49,863 bases of DNA from Lachnospiraceae bacterium (GCA_016291475.1 JAEEXJ010000008.1:1-49863), one strand, 5' to 3'. Counted from the first letter of the stretch, positions 16,231 through 26,841 are shown. Translations and numbers: made by a program. Notes: generated by a model not told the origin, from the sequence alone.

Positions 16231-18924
16231 CTAGATTAGTTCTTTCCATTCGGCAATGGTTTTATCACAAGCGTCTATATCAATGTTTTCCACTTCTTCC
16301 TTTAATCTTTTATACAAAGCGGTTTGTTGTTCATCATATTTGAACTTATCGAGACCTGATATCACTTCTTCCATCATGTCGATATCCAGATTATCAAGAG
16401 CAATGGACATCATATCAAACAGCTCATTTAAAACCTTTTTGGATACCTTGGTTTTTTTCTTATGCTGCTCTTCTTTCTTTTCAGCAAACAGACTGCCGAT
16501 AAGAGGTTCATAAGACAGATATTTATGGAGCATCGGCTCAGTATATCTCTCTATAAATTCAATATTTCTGTCATTGCCTGCTTTTTCAAGTTCCGCAGCC
16601 ATATCCGCAAGTTCAAGAGCACCGGCTTGCCTTGATAGTGATTTTAACGCATGAACTTCCACCGTAAAGCCCGGCCAGTTTTTATTATTTAGATGCTCCA
16701 TTATAAGTGCGGATTTTGAAGGAATTGCTTTATGGTATTCTCTGAGAAGGTTATAATACATCTTTTCACTTCCCAAAAGCCTGATTGCAGCTTCCGCATC
16801 AAGATCTCCGAGATTATACAGATCTTCATATTGAGATTCATCTTGAGAAGGTTCATTAATCTCGGAAATAACTATATCTTTTTTGATCTTTTCGACGGGA
16901 AGCCATTTCCTGACAGTATTTACCAGACTTATCACTTCAATGGGTTTGGCGATAAAATCATTCATACCTTCGGACAAAAACATATCTTTACTGCCTTCCA
17001 TCGCATTGGCGGTCAGTGCGATGATGGGGACTTCGTCGTATTCCTTGTGAAGTCTTCTGATGATCCTGGTAGTTTCTATTCCGTCAATCTCCGGCATCAT
17101 ATGATCCATAAGTATCAGATCAAATTTACATGTACTTATAAGGTCAATGGCCTCTTTGCCTCCCAAAGCCCTGGTGATCTGCATTTTAAGCGGCTCAAGA
17201 AGGCCTTCCGCGATATTCAGGTTGATCTCATTATCATCAACGATCAGTACTTTCGCATCCGGAGCGGTGTAATCAAACTGAGCGGCTCTGTCATCTCTGG
17301 TGATCCTGATCTCTTCGTTATTAAGAGCCATAGCTATCGTCAGGGAAGACAAAGGTTTTTTGATGATCCTGAAATTGCTCTTCTTTGTTTTATAATCCGA
17401 AGTAAGATCAGATAATTCAATAAATGTAATATCCTGATTTTTATTGATCAATCTTTCCATTTCAGGAAGATACATCTCTTCGTCAAAGAAAACAAAGAGC
17501 TTTTTATTCTTAAGGACATCGCTGTAATTTACGGTTAAATCCTTTATTGAGGACAAGTTGATCAAAGCACCGTAGAATACACCGAGATTTTTGGCATCAC
17601 GATAAAACTGTCTTGCAAGATATTTGTTTGAAAAGAGACCGCTAACCATGAACGAATCACAATCTCTTACGGAAATGATCGGAGAATGATCAACTATTTT
17701 CTGAGGAATTATGATAGTGAATTTAGTTCCTTTTTCATATACGGATTCAACATTTATGGTACCGTTCATCAGCTCTATAAGACGTTTGCTTATGGCAAGT
17801 CCCAGACCGGTCCCTTCAACATTTCTGTTTCTTTTGGAATCCACCTGTGAAAAAGACTCAAATATCTTCTCAAGATCGACCTTTTTAATACCTATTCCGG
17901 TATCGGAAACACTGATCCTCATATTGATCATGTCATCGGACAAAATTTCGTAATCCAGACTGATCTTAACACGTCCTTTATTTGTAAATTTAACGGCATT
18001 GTTGGACAGATTTATAAGAACCTGTTTTATTCTCTGACTGTCACCGATCAGTTTACAGGGAAATGAAGGATTAATATTCAGGATTAATTCGATCTTTTTG
18101 GCACCGATCCTGGTAGATACGATATTGGTAGTATCATTAAATATGGACAAGGGTTCGTATTCATCTTCAACAATATCCATTTTTCCTGAATCGATCTTAG
18201 AGAAATCAAGAATATCATTGATAATATTAAGGAGAGACAAACCGCTGGATTTGATCTGAGTTATATACTCTCTTGCGGCGGGAGTCAGATCTTCCCTTAA
18301 ACTCATTTCTGCCATGCCGAGAACGGCATTCATCGGAGTTCGGATCTCATGACTCATATTAGCCAGAAAATCCGATCTCATATCAGCATTTTTCTGTATG
18401 GTTTCCGCATTATGCTGAATCTCTTCGGCGGATATATATGATTTGATCTCAGCATCGATAGCCTTAAGCCTTCCGGCTGCAATTCTTGAGATAATATCTA
18501 CGTTAGAAGAAAGATATTTGGCGGCGAGATCAATATGTTCTCTTGAAAAGAACTGAACAGAATCAATATCCTTATTTTCCTGTGTTCTTATCGCACCGGT
18601 TCCTATCATACATCCAAGAACTTCATCATCATATTTGATCGGTATAGCGAATATGCTGATGCCGAACTGATAATCATAGAATATATAGTTGCCTGTTCTT
18701 ACGGTATTATAAGCAAGAGTTGAGACATATTCTTTAACCGCAGCATCATCCACACTACCGTTAGTAGCGGAAGATATATACATATAAAAATAATTGCTGT
18801 CGGTAACGGGTTCCCCTTCAGCATCGGATATATAATTGGACAGGCCCGAATACATATAACAGGAAGCGCATATCTGTTCAAGCATGTCAATTGATATCAG
18901 ATCGGTTAAAGAAATATTTGCCAT
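16231..18924 (-). CDS. Cytosolic PocR-like hybrid histidine kinase
   Basis: 897-aa BarA-like hybrid kinase without membrane helices. Order: PocR-like sensor (about 5-145; SLTDLISIDMLEQI, ISDAEGEPVT, IFAIPIKYDDEVLG), HisKA with MSHEIRTPMN (H192), HATPase with LSNNAVKFT, DTGIG and GTGLGL (to about 408), a degenerate receiver (about 415-530, no acceptor Asp in place), a canonical receiver (558-675; IVDDNE, acceptor D607 in LMDHMMP, K660) and an Hpt domain with HALKSLSRQAGA (H758). A charged tail (820-897) follows. It starts 4 nt after the double-receiver gene. The PocR call is the least certain part. Confidence 0.9.
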   Translation of the reverse strand: MANISLTDLISIDMLEQICASCYMYSGLSNYISDAEGEPVTDSNYFYMYISSATNGSVDDAAVKEYVSTLAYNTVRTGNYIFYDYQFGISIFAIPIKYDDEVLGCMIGTGAIRTQENKDIDSVQFFSREHIDLAAKYLSSNVDIISRIAAGRLKAIDAEIKSYISAEEIQHNAETIQKNADMRSDFLANMSHEIRTPMNAVLGMAEMSLREDLTPAAREYITQIKSSGLSLLNIINDILDFSKIDSGKMDIVEDEYEPLSIFNDTTNIVSTRIGAKKIELILNINPSFPCKLIGDSQRIKQVLINLSNNAVKFTNKGRVKISLDYEILSDDMINMRISVSDTGIGIKKVDLEKIFESFSQVDSKRNRNVEGTGLGLAISKRLIELMNGTINVESVYEKGTKFTIIIPQKIVDHSPIISVRDCDSFMVSGLFSNKYLARQFYRDAKNLGVFYGALINLSSIKDLTVNYSDVLKNKKLFVFFDEEMYLPEMERLINKNQDITFIELSDLTSDYKTKKSNFRIIKKPLSSLTIAMALNNEEIRITRDDRAAQFDYTAPDAKVLIVDDNEINLNIAEGLLEPLKMQITRALGGKEAIDLISTCKFDLILMDHMMPEIDGIETTRIIRRLHKEYDEVPIIALTANAMEGSKDMFLSEGMNDFIAKPIEVISLVNTVRKWLPVEKIKKDIVISEINEPSQDESQYEDLYNLGDLDAEAAIRLLGSEKMYYNLLREYHKAIPSKSALIMEHLNNKNWPGFTVEVHALKSLSRQAGALELADMAAELEKAGNDRNIEFIERYTEPMLHKYLSYEPLIGSLFAEKKEEQHKKKTKVSKKVLNELFDMMSIALDNLDIDMMEEVISGLDKFKYDEQQTALYKRLKEEVENIDIDACDKTIAEWKELI

Positions 18925-18928
18925 ATGA

Positions 18929-19726
18929 TCAACCTACGAATTTTTCAATTGTTCCAATAAGCTTATCTTTGTCTATGGGCTTTAATATATAACCTTGCGG
19001 TCTTAATGAAAGGGCGGCGGTTATTTTGGCCTTATCCGATACACCGGTCAAAAATACTATGGGTGTATTTGCAAGCTCTTCCATATTTCTTAAATTGATC
19101 ATAACTTCCGGACCGCTTTCATCGGGCATTTCATAATCCAGAAGAATGATATCCGTTTTCTTGGATTCAAGGAATTTATAAGCGAGCTTTCCGCTTATGG
19201 CTGTAGCAACATCATATTTTTCATGAAGATGTTCTTTTACAACTTTAAGCATGATCGGATCATCGTCAATCACAAGAACATGTTTACGTCTGCGCTGTTC
19301 TTTGATCTTTTCCAGTTCTGCCTGAAGCTTTGCTTCATCAATAGCTATCCTCTTCTTATCTTCCATATATTCGTTTATCCTTGTCCTTATGTTGGAAATT
19401 GATATAGGCTTTTCAAATGATTCTTCTGCCATATATACAACGGTGTTTCGAAAGAATTCACAATCTTCACGGGATCCGGCTATGAATACGATTATGCTTT
19501 CTCTGGTGAAGATCCTTTTCAGTTCGATCATTACATTCAGATCGTCTCTGCTCTCACCGTTTAGACACAATAAGAATAAATCGGGATGAAAGATATTGAC
19601 ATGTCTGACGATATCTTCGTAACGAAACGAAGTGGTCAGAAGTTCATAATCATTAGAAAGATGATGAAAGAAATCATCAATGATAATGTTTTGTTTTCCG
19701 CAAATAAGAATTTTATACTTGTCCAT
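18929..19726 (-). CDS. Double-receiver response regulator without output domain
   Basis: 265 aa. Residues 3-120 form a receiver-like fold whose acceptor position is not Asp (FLLCLNG), so it is probably a pseudoreceiver. A basic helical linker (about 122-148) leads to a canonical receiver (149-265) with DDD 154-156, acceptor D197 in LLDYEMPDESG, T227 and K249. There is no DNA-binding or enzymatic output domain. GGGGG precedes the ATG. It opens the cassette RR-kinase-LacI-domain and lies 85 nt after the radical SAM gene, the widest gap in this run. Confidence 0.88.
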   Translation of the reverse strand: MDKYKILICGKQNIIIDDFFHHLSNDYELLTTSFRYEDIVRHVNIFHPDLFLLCLNGESRDDLNVMIELKRIFTRESIIVFIAGSREDCEFFRNTVVYMAEESFEKPISISNIRTRINEYMEDKKRIAIDEAKLQAELEKIKEQRRRKHVLVIDDDPIMLKVVKEHLHEKYDVATAISGKLAYKFLESKKTDIILLDYEMPDESGPEVMINLRNMEELANTPIVFLTGVSDKAKITAALSLRPQGYILKPIDKDKLIGTIEKFVG

Positions 19727-19811
19727 CTGATACCCCCGGATTTAAACAGATGAAATATAACGATATCTATATTTTAACGGAAAATCCATGAAAAATACAG
19801 TAATTCGGGGA

Positions 19812-21698
19812 TTAATTACCATTCTTGACAACACCGGGACAAATACCCGCGCCAAAAGAAGCGGCACCGCATCCGCTGCACTGATGGCGGCAGTTATAGG
19901 TTATTTCACCCCGTGCCGCTTTTTTATATTCCTTAAGCAGAAATGCTTTACTTACGCCTATATCAATGAAATCCCAGGGGAAGAGCTCATCGTCTCCTCT
20001 TTCCCTGAAAGCATAAAAATCCAGTGACAGACCGGTCTCTTCTATGGCTTCGATCCACCTGTCATGTTTATAATAATCGGACCAGGCATCGTAAATACCG
20101 CCCTTTTCATAGACCTTCTTTATGACCGCAGCAACTTTTCTGTCACCACGGGCCAAAAGAGCTTCTATTACACTTGTATCCGCATCATGCCAGTTATAAT
20201 GTATACGTTTCTGATTAAGCTGATTTGCTATTCCGCCCCTGCATACATAAGCTTTTCTTATAAATTCATCCTGGGTACACTGAGGAGCCCACTGAAATGC
20301 TGTAAAAGGTTTGGGAACAAAAAACGAAGTACTTACAGTGATCGAAATAGGCCCGTTGGTCCTTTTATCCTTGGGAACCAATTCAAAGAACTCGGCAGCA
20401 ACCTTATTGGCAAGGTCGCCGATCCCTTCTATATCTTCGTCTGTTTCAAAAGGATGTCCCAGCATAAAATAGAACTTAAACTTGGTCCATCCCCCCTGTA
20501 TTGCCTGGCCTGCTCCCGATAATATATCTTCTTCGGTAAGTCCCTTATTAATAACATTCCTAAGTCTCTGTGAGCCTGCTTCGGGTGCAAAGGTAACTGA
20601 AGATTTTTTGATGTCTTCAACTTTATTCATGACATCAAGAGAAAATGCGTCAATACGAAGTGAAGGAAGAGTAATGTTTACTTTTCTCTTACTGCACTCT
20701 TCTATCAGATTATCAAGAAGTTCGGGGAGATGAGTATAATCGGACGAAGAAAGGGAACTGAGTGAGACTTCTTCATATCCTGTTGCATCCAGCATTGCAT
20801 AAACTGTTTCAAGAAGTTTATCTACACTCCTCTCACGAACGGGACGATACAATTCGCCGGCCTGACAGAATCTGCAACCTCTGATACATCCACGCATTAT
20901 CTCAAGAACAACTCTGTCCTGGATACATCTGATATACGGAACGACAGGCTTTTTGGGGTAATATGTGTCATCAAGGTTTTTAACAACCTCTTTTCTGACC
21001 TTCTTGGGTATACCGTCACAGGACGGTTCAAAAGATTTAAGAGTTCCGTCCTCATTGTATTCGACATTATAGAACCTTGGAACATAAAGCCCGGGTATAG
21101 AAGCTGCTTTGATCAGGAAATCATCTCTCGAATATCCTTCATCCCTGCACTTCTCATAAAGATCGATAAGTTCACGGTATCTGGTCTCACCTTCACCTAT
21201 ATAGAAAATATCGAAGAAATCCGCTATTGGTTCAGGATTATACGTACAGGGGCCTCCGCCGATCACAATGGGATCATCATCTTTTCTGTCCTTGGATTCC
21301 AGAGGAATCCCGGATAGATCAAGGATCTGTAAGATGTTTGTGTAACACATCTCATACTGAATGGTAATGCCGAGGAAATCCGCGCATTTAACCGGCTCCT
21401 GTGATTCCAGCATGAATAAAGGTATGTTATTTTCACGCATGACCTTATCAAGGTCAACCCACGGCGAATAGACTCTTTCACACCATACATCGTCAAAAGA
21501 GTTAAACATATCATAGAGTATCTGGATCCCCAGATGACTCATTCCTATCTCATATACATCGGGAAAACACATCGCAAAACGGACCCTGACAGAATCAGGG
21601 TCCTTTATGCATGAATTCACTTCGTGCCCGATATAACGTTCAGGTTTTTCCACTGACATTAAAATATCATTGGACAAAAACAATTTATCCTGACTCAT
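19812..21698 (-). CDS. TIGR03960-type radical SAM protein (YgiQ-related)
   Basis: 628-aa B12-binding-like radical SAM protein. The N-terminal region (MCFPDVYEIGMSHLGIQILYD, VIGGGPCTYNPEPIADF, YIGEGE) is the cobalamin-binding-type fold; the radical SAM cluster is MRGCIRGCRFCQAGE; a C-terminal Cys cluster CRHQCSGCGAASFGAGIC ends the protein. The family is linked with DUF2344 proteins, one of which lies downstream at 14630-15346. Reaction unknown. It starts 3 nt after the his fusion gene, with a GGAAG site, so it belongs to the his transcript unless there is an internal promoter. Confidence 0.88.
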   Translation of the reverse strand: MSQDKLFLSNDILMSVEKPERYIGHEVNSCIKDPDSVRVRFAMCFPDVYEIGMSHLGIQILYDMFNSFDDVWCERVYSPWVDLDKVMRENNIPLFMLESQEPVKCADFLGITIQYEMCYTNILQILDLSGIPLESKDRKDDDPIVIGGGPCTYNPEPIADFFDIFYIGEGETRYRELIDLYEKCRDEGYSRDDFLIKAASIPGLYVPRFYNVEYNEDGTLKSFEPSCDGIPKKVRKEVVKNLDDTYYPKKPVVPYIRCIQDRVVLEIMRGCIRGCRFCQAGELYRPVRERSVDKLLETVYAMLDATGYEEVSLSSLSSSDYTHLPELLDNLIEECSKRKVNITLPSLRIDAFSLDVMNKVEDIKKSSVTFAPEAGSQRLRNVINKGLTEEDILSGAGQAIQGGWTKFKFYFMLGHPFETDEDIEGIGDLANKVAAEFFELVPKDKRTNGPISITVSTSFFVPKPFTAFQWAPQCTQDEFIRKAYVCRGGIANQLNQKRIHYNWHDADTSVIEALLARGDRKVAAVIKKVYEKGGIYDAWSDYYKHDRWIEAIEETGLSLDFYAFRERGDDELFPWDFIDIGVSKAFLLKEYKKAARGEITYNCRHQCSGCGAASFGAGICPGVVKNGN

Positions 21699-21701
21699 AT
21701 A

Positions 21702-23075
21702 TTATCTTCCGGCTAATTCTTTTGTTACTTCTTCCCAGGAAATATCTTTCTCTGCCATAAGTACCATTAAATGATACAACAGATCGCTAATTTCATAAAC
21801 AACTTCCTGATTGGAAGGATTCTTTGCGGCAATAATGGTCTCGGTCGCTTCCTCTCCCACTTTCTTGAGGATCTTATCAAGTCCTTTATCAAGCAGATAA
21901 TTGGTGTAAGAACCTTCCTTAGGATGTAACTTACGATCCTTGATCACATCATATACCTTCTCAAATACCTGTAAAGGATTGGTTTCGTCGACCTCATCGC
22001 TACCGGTAATCTCATTAAAGAAGCATGATCTGGCTCCTGTATGACATGCTACACCAACCTGTGAAACCTTGGCAAGTATGGTATCTTTATCGCAATCAGC
22101 GGTAAGTGATTTTACATACTGATAATGTCCGCTCGTCTCGCCCTTAACCCACTGCTCTTCACGGCTTCTTGAATAATAAGTCATGAGACCTGTGGAGATG
22201 GTGTTAAGGAATGCTTCTTCATTCATATAAGCAAGCATAAGGACTTCATTGTTCTTATAATCCTGTACTACAACAGGTATAAGATCATTGGGACCTTTTT
22301 TAAGATCAGCCCACTTTATCTTGCTCTCAAGGCGTCTTACAACTATGCCGTTTTCAGTGCAGATATCTTTGATCGAAGAAATCTCACCCGAATTAAGAGA
22401 GATCACATTACCCGTTACACCGGCTACAGAATCTTTCTTGAGAAATTCAATTATTTTATTAAAAGCAAGATCTTTCGCGCTGATTATTATGGGAAGATCG
22501 ATATCTCCTTCGATAACATCAAGAGCATGTATATTCTTAAGAAGTACACCGGAGCAGTACTTAACCGCATAATCAGCTACACTTCCGGTATCTTTGTCGT
22601 CACCGGAATGATAATTGGTATCGGTTCCGATAAGAAGACTTCTGTCCAGAGATTCTACCTGAGTTGTGAGCGTCTGAGGGTAAGAGACTGCCGCATATAC
22701 CTTGTCTCTTCCGAATCTTCCGCTTGCGGCTGATGTAAGAAGAATATTTACCTCTTTATCGTAATCAAGAATAACCTTCGAACATCCCGCATAGATTAGT
22801 TTCTTTACGTCCTCCAGACGTTTGATATTACCGGTAGCATAAACGGGAACTTCACTGTCTCCGCATATTGCACGTATTACCTGAAGCGCTTCATCATGTG
22901 CTTCATCACCCATTCCTTCGGAAAGATCATGAATAATGATACCGTCTGCAAGATCCCTGCAGAATTTCATAGCAAGGGAATAAGCATCTGCCTCGATGAT
23001 GGAATCGTCTTCTTCTGATGCCACTGCACTTCCGTTCTTAAGATAGATGCAGGGCAGAAACTTTTTAACGTACAT
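21702..23075 (-). CDS. hisIE: HisIE bifunctional enzyme with degenerate HisA/HisF-like barrel
   Basis: 457 aa. Residues 1-230 resemble a HisA/HisF barrel ([32 protein letters not shown]), but the first catalytic Asp is Tyr (CIYL for CLDV/AIDL) and the second is replaced in VYAAVSYP. The middle is PRA-cyclohydrolase (His[25 protein letters not shown]). The end is PRA-pyrophosphatase (His[29 protein letters not shown]). These catalyse steps 2 and 3 of histidine synthesis. The ATG shares one base with the hisB stop (TAATG); the longer frame to 23123 is discounted. The barrel is probably a pseudoenzyme. Confidence 0.9.
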   Translation of the reverse strand: MYVKKFLPCIYLKNGSAVASEEDDSIIEADAYSLAMKFCRDLADGIIIHDLSEGMGDEAHDEALQVIRAICGDSEVPVYATGNIKRLEDVKKLIYAGCSKVILDYDKEVNILLTSAASGRFGRDKVYAAVSYPQTLTTQVESLDRSLLIGTDTNYHSGDDKDTGSVADYAVKYCSGVLLKNIHALDVIEGDIDLPIIISAKDLAFNKIIEFLKKDSVAGVTGNVISLNSGEISSIKDICTENGIVVRRLESKIKWADLKKGPNDLIPVVVQDYKNNEVLMLAYMNEEAFLNTISTGLMTYYSRSREEQWVKGETSGHYQYVKSLTADCDKDTILAKVSQVGVACHTGARSCFFNEITGSDEVDETNPLQVFEKVYDVIKDRKLHPKEGSYTNYLLDKGLDKILKKVGEEATETIIAAKNPSNQEVVYEISDLLYHLMVLMAEKDISWEEVTKELAGR

Positions 23076-23674
23076 TACAGAGCTCCTTTCGTTGAGAGAA
23101 CTCCTGTGATCCTGGGATCGCAAATTGTAGCCATATCAAGTGCCTTTGCAAATGCCTTGAACATAGCCTCGGTTACATGATGTGCATTTCCGTCGGATAA
23201 AACTTTGAAGTGAAGATTCATGCCCGCGGAATAACTAATAGCATAGAAAAATTCTTTTACAAGTTCGGTATCAAGTTCACCGATCATGGGCACTTTATAG
23301 TCATATTCAAATCCGAGATAGGGTCTGTCACAGAGGTCTATACTGCAAAGTACCAATACTTCATCCATGGGAAGAACGAAATATCCGTACCTGTTTATGC
23401 CCTTCTTATCTCCTATTGCTTTTTTAATAGCCGCTCCAAGGACAATACCTGTATCCTCAACGCTATGATGACCGTCTACTTCAAGATCACCTGTAACGGA
23501 ACATTTCAGATCAAATAATCCGTGCTTGGAAAATGCGGTTAACATGTGATCAAAGAATCCGATACCTGTCTTTACCTGGTTCTTGCCGGTTCCATCGATA
23601 TTAAGGCTTATCTTAATATCGGTCTCTCCGGTCTTTCTGGAAACATCTGCTTTTCTGATCTTTTTTGCAGGCAT
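23075..23674 (-). CDS. hisB: Imidazoleglycerol-phosphate dehydratase HisB
   Basis: 199-aa IGP dehydratase, monofunctional (no HisB-N phosphatase). Motifs [50 protein letters not shown] and the second metal motif [17 protein letters not shown] are all present. Step 6 of histidine synthesis. It lies 15 nt after hisD with an AAAGGAG site and is coupled to the HisIE fusion gene by stop-start overlap. Confidence 0.97.
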   Translation of the reverse strand: MPAKKIRKADVSRKTGETDIKISLNIDGTGKNQVKTGIGFFDHMLTAFSKHGLFDLKCSVTGDLEVDGHHSVEDTGIVLGAAIKKAIGDKKGINRYGYFVLPMDEVLVLCSIDLCDRPYLGFEYDYKVPMIGELDTELVKEFFYAISYSAGMNLHFKVLSDGNAHHVTEAMFKAFAKALDMATICDPRITGVLSTKGAL

Positions 23675-23689
23675 TTTTAGTCTCCTTTA

Positions 23690-24982
23690 TCAGTCCTCAA
23701 AACGGACTTTAATGCTGTTTGCGTGTGCTGTGAGTCCTTCGTTTTTGGCAAAAAGCTGAATCTTTTCGGAATCACGCTCAAGTGCTCCTTTTGAATAGTA
23801 TATAACCGAACTCTTTTTAATGAAATCATCAACATTTACGGGGCTGAAAAATCTTGCGGTTCCGTTGGTGGGAAGGATGTGGTTGGGACCTGCAAAATAG
23901 TCACCCAAAGGTTCTGATGAATATTCGCCGAGGAAAATCGCACCCGCATTTCTGATCTTAGTCATAACCTCAAAGGGATTGGCCGTAAGGATCTCAAGGT
24001 GCTCACTTGCTACGGTGTTAACGGTATCTATAGCTTCATCCATATTGCCGGCAATAAGGATATATCCGTAATTATCAAGGGATTTTCTGATGATCTCAGC
24101 TCTTGAAAGAGTCTTAAGATACCCTTCTATCTCTTCGTTTACCTTATCGGCTAGAGTTTTATCCGTAGTTACAAGTATAGCACTTGCGAGCTCGTCGTGT
24201 TCAGCCTGACTTAAAAGATCTGCGGCAACATAGTGTGCATTAGCGGCCTCATCGGCAAGTACCATGACTTCCGAAGGACCTGCGATGGAATCAATGCTTA
24301 CAAATCCGTATACAGCCTTCTTGGCAAGGGCTACAAATATGTTACCGGGACCGGTGATCTTGTAAACCTTCGGTATTGACTCGGTTCCGAATGCCATTGC
24401 TCCGATTGCCTGAGCACCGCCCGCTCTGTAAATCTCATCGGCACCGGCAATATCTGCGGCAACAAGAGTTCCGGGATCAATGACTCCGGTCTTTCCGGGA
24501 GGCGTGCACATGATTATACGGTCAACACCGGCTACTTTGGCGGGAACTATGTTCATAAGAACGGAAGAAGGATATGCCGCCTTTCCTCCGGGAACATATA
24601 CTCCCAGTCTTTCAATAGCGGTTATCTTCATTCCAAGAAGGGTTCCGTCAGGTTTGGTCTCAAACCAGCTGTTACGAAGCTGCTTTTCATGGAACTGCCT
24701 GATATTGGATGCTGCCTCTTTAAGAACCTCAATATAATCCTTATCAAGCTTGGTATAAGCTTCTTCTATCTCAGCTCTGGTTACTTTGATGTTCTCAGGG
24801 GTAAGGTGATATCCGTCAAACTTTTCAGTATAATCGAAAAGAGCCTTATCTCCGTTTTCACGGATATTTGCAAGTATCTCATTTACTTTGGATTCATATT
24901 CCGTATACTGAGCGGGGGAGCGCTTTAAAAGTGCGCTCTGTATCTCCGCTATGGAATCCGGAGTCAAATTCACTATCTTCAT
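23690..24982 (-). CDS. hisD: Histidinol dehydrogenase HisD
   Basis: 430-aa zinc-dependent enzyme, last two steps of histidine synthesis. Signature segments include [63 protein letters not shown] and [15 protein letters not shown] with Zn/active-site His. Full length for the family. Ribosome site GGAGG stands before the ATG. It lies 15 nt downstream of hisG. Confidence 0.97.
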   Translation of the reverse strand: MKIVNLTPDSIAEIQSALLKRSPAQYTEYESKVNEILANIRENGDKALFDYTEKFDGYHLTPENIKVTRAEIEEAYTKLDKDYIEVLKEAASNIRQFHEKQLRNSWFETKPDGTLLGMKITAIERLGVYVPGGKAAYPSSVLMNIVPAKVAGVDRIIMCTPPGKTGVIDPGTLVAADIAGADEIYRAGGAQAIGAMAFGTESIPKVYKITGPGNIFVALAKKAVYGFVSIDSIAGPSEVMVLADEAANAHYVAADLLSQAEHDELASAILVTTDKTLADKVNEEIEGYLKTLSRAEIIRKSLDNYGYILIAGNMDEAIDTVNTVASEHLEILTANPFEVMTKIRNAGAIFLGEYSSEPLGDYFAGPNHILPTNGTARFFSPVNVDDFIKKSSVIYYSKGALERDSEKIQLFAKNEGLTAHANSIKVRFED

Positions 24983-24997
24983 ACAAACCTCCAGGTT

Positions 24998-25645
24998 TTA
25001 TAATTGTTCTTTAAGTTTAAGGACAAGTTGTTTGATCCTGTCCCCTTTAAGCTGCATACTTACAGGGTTGACTATCATCCTTGCGGAAAGCGGACAGATC
25101 TCTTCAAGAACTTCAAGTCCGTTTTCTCTGAGGGTAGATCCGGTTTCGACGATATCTACTATAACATCGGCAAGGCCTACGATGGGACCGAGTTCTACGC
25201 TGCCGTTAAGCTTAATTATATCTACCGTCTGATTCTTCTTATTATTAAAATACTCCTTGGCAATTACGGGGTATTTGCTGGCAACTCTTATCCTCTCATG
25301 ATGGAGGAGCTTTTCGGCGGCCGAATGCGGACCGCATACACACATCCTACATTTTCCGAATCCGAGATCAAGTATCTCATAAACATTACGGTTCTCTTCA
25401 AGGATGGTATCTCTTCCCACAACTCCGATATCAGCAGAACCGTACTCAACATATGTGGGAACATCGGGTCCCTTTGAAAGGAAAAATCTGGTCTTTGTTT
25501 CTTCGCTTGTAAAAATCAGTTTTCTGGAAGAAGGATCTTTCATCTCTTCACAGGTAATACCGATCTTTTCGAAAAGTTCCATTGTTTTATTGGATAAACG
25601 GCCCTTACCGAGGGCAAACGTTAGATAATCGTCGTAACTGTTCAT
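24998..25645 (-). CDS. hisG: ATP phosphoribosyltransferase HisG, short form
   Basis: 215-aa short HisG, which lacks the C-terminal regulatory domain and needs HisZ. Motifs LTFALGKGRLSNKT, SADIGVVGRDTI and the PRPP-binding VIVDIVETGSTLRENGL are visible. First committed step of histidine synthesis. The ATG at 25645 follows GGAG; the frame extends to 25699 but that overlaps hisZ and has no ribosome site. It lies 28 nt after hisZ. Confidence 0.96.
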   Translation of the reverse strand: MNSYDDYLTFALGKGRLSNKTMELFEKIGITCEEMKDPSSRKLIFTSEETKTRFFLSKGPDVPTYVEYGSADIGVVGRDTILEENRNVYEILDLGFGKCRMCVCGPHSAAEKLLHHERIRVASKYPVIAKEYFNNKKNQTVDIIKLNGSVELGPIVGLADVIVDIVETGSTLRENGLEVLEEICPLSARMIVNPVSMQLKGDRIKQLVLKLKEQL

Positions 25646-25673
25646 ATATATCTCCGATTTATAAATTCTGAGG

Positions 25674-26804
25674 TCATTTGCCGGCACATATCTTGGCAAT
25701 ACCGCCGTTATTTCTGATATCCGCAGCTTTTCTTACAGCCTCGGCATAAGAAGCATCATCTCCTGCTTTATAAAATACTTCAGTTGCTTCAGGCTCAGCC
25801 GGGAAGTTATAACCCTGTCTTTCAAGAAGCTTTTCAACTTCATCCGGCAATATGACAAAACCGACTGCAGCCGCATTTTTTCCGAAATATGATAAAAGAG
25901 AATCATATCTGCCGCCCATCGCTATGGGAGAACCCGCTCCAAGTGCAAATGCTTTAAATACTATGCCCGTATAATACTGATACTTGGACAGCATACCCAG
26001 ATCAAAGGATACATAACGATCATATCCTCTTATCTTGAGAAGTTCAAAGAGTTTACTGAGTCTTTCGATGGCATTCTTGGAAATATCGTTTCCTGCAGAA
26101 ACCGCAAGTTCCGAAAGCATAGAATGATCGGCAAAGGTATCGGTAATTCGAAGAAGCTTATCCCTCATCTCATCGCTGATATCCAGTTTGCCGAGAAGAT
26201 CCGAAGCGGCAATGGGATTCTTGGAAGAGATAAGATCTCTCAGATCACTTTCATCTTCAAGAGAAAGCTTTGCTTCAGTACAAAGTCCCTTGAAATAATC
26301 AACTTCACCGATGGAAACTCTGAAGTTTTCAAGGCCTGTCTTAATAAGACTTTCAATAAGAAGTGATACCATTTCGGCATCTGCCTGAACGCTTCCGTCT
26401 CCTATAAGTTCGACACCTTCCTGAGTCACTTCACTGTATTTTCCCTGAAGAGAGGATATATTCTGGAAAGTAGAACCAATGTAGGAAAACCTGAGGGTTC
26501 TGTCATCATCCATGAAGTATTTTGCGGCACACCTTGCGATAGATGGAGTAAAATCCGGTCTTAAGGCAAGTGTTTCGTTTTCTTTATCAAAGAATTTGTA
26601 TAACTCTCTCGAAGGAATCGTTCCGACTTCTTTGGAAAAAACATCGAAATACTCAAAAGAAGGCGTTTGGATGTCCGTATATCCGTAGGATGATATGACA
26701 TCGGATATGGTCTTTCTTACGAACTTGATATTGTCATATTCCTTGCCGTAAATATCCCTTACGCCATCGGGAGTATGCAGTAAATTATTCTTGTAATTGC
26801 TCAT
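25674..26804 (-). CDS. hisZ: ATP phosphoribosyltransferase regulatory subunit HisZ
   Basis: 376-aa HisRS-like protein without the anticodon-binding domain. It has LLHTPDGVRDIYG, ALRPDFTPSIAR, RFSYIGSTFQ and the HisZ-type C-terminal YYTGIVFKAFALG and MGGRYDSLL segments. It gives the short HisG its histidine feedback control. The ATG at 26804 has GAGAG upstream and matches family N-termini; a GTG at 26867 in frame lacks one. First gene after the his promoter. Confidence 0.95.
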   Translation of the reverse strand: MSNYKNNLLHTPDGVRDIYGKEYDNIKFVRKTISDVISSYGYTDIQTPSFEYFDVFSKEVGTIPSRELYKFFDKENETLALRPDFTPSIARCAAKYFMDDDRTLRFSYIGSTFQNISSLQGKYSEVTQEGVELIGDGSVQADAEMVSLLIESLIKTGLENFRVSIGEVDYFKGLCTEAKLSLEDESDLRDLISSKNPIAASDLLGKLDISDEMRDKLLRITDTFADHSMLSELAVSAGNDISKNAIERLSKLFELLKIRGYDRYVSFDLGMLSKYQYYTGIVFKAFALGAGSPIAMGGRYDSLLSYFGKNAAAVGFVILPDEVEKLLERQGYNFPAEPEATEVFYKAGDDASYAEAVRKAADIRNNGGIAKICAGK

Positions 26805-26841
26805 AAATCTCTCACTTTTTCCTGGTTCATGGTACAATAAG

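Noticed and set aside
16732..17415. 227-codon + strand frame
   Set aside because: Antisense to the hybrid kinase, which has intact kinase motifs in the other strand.
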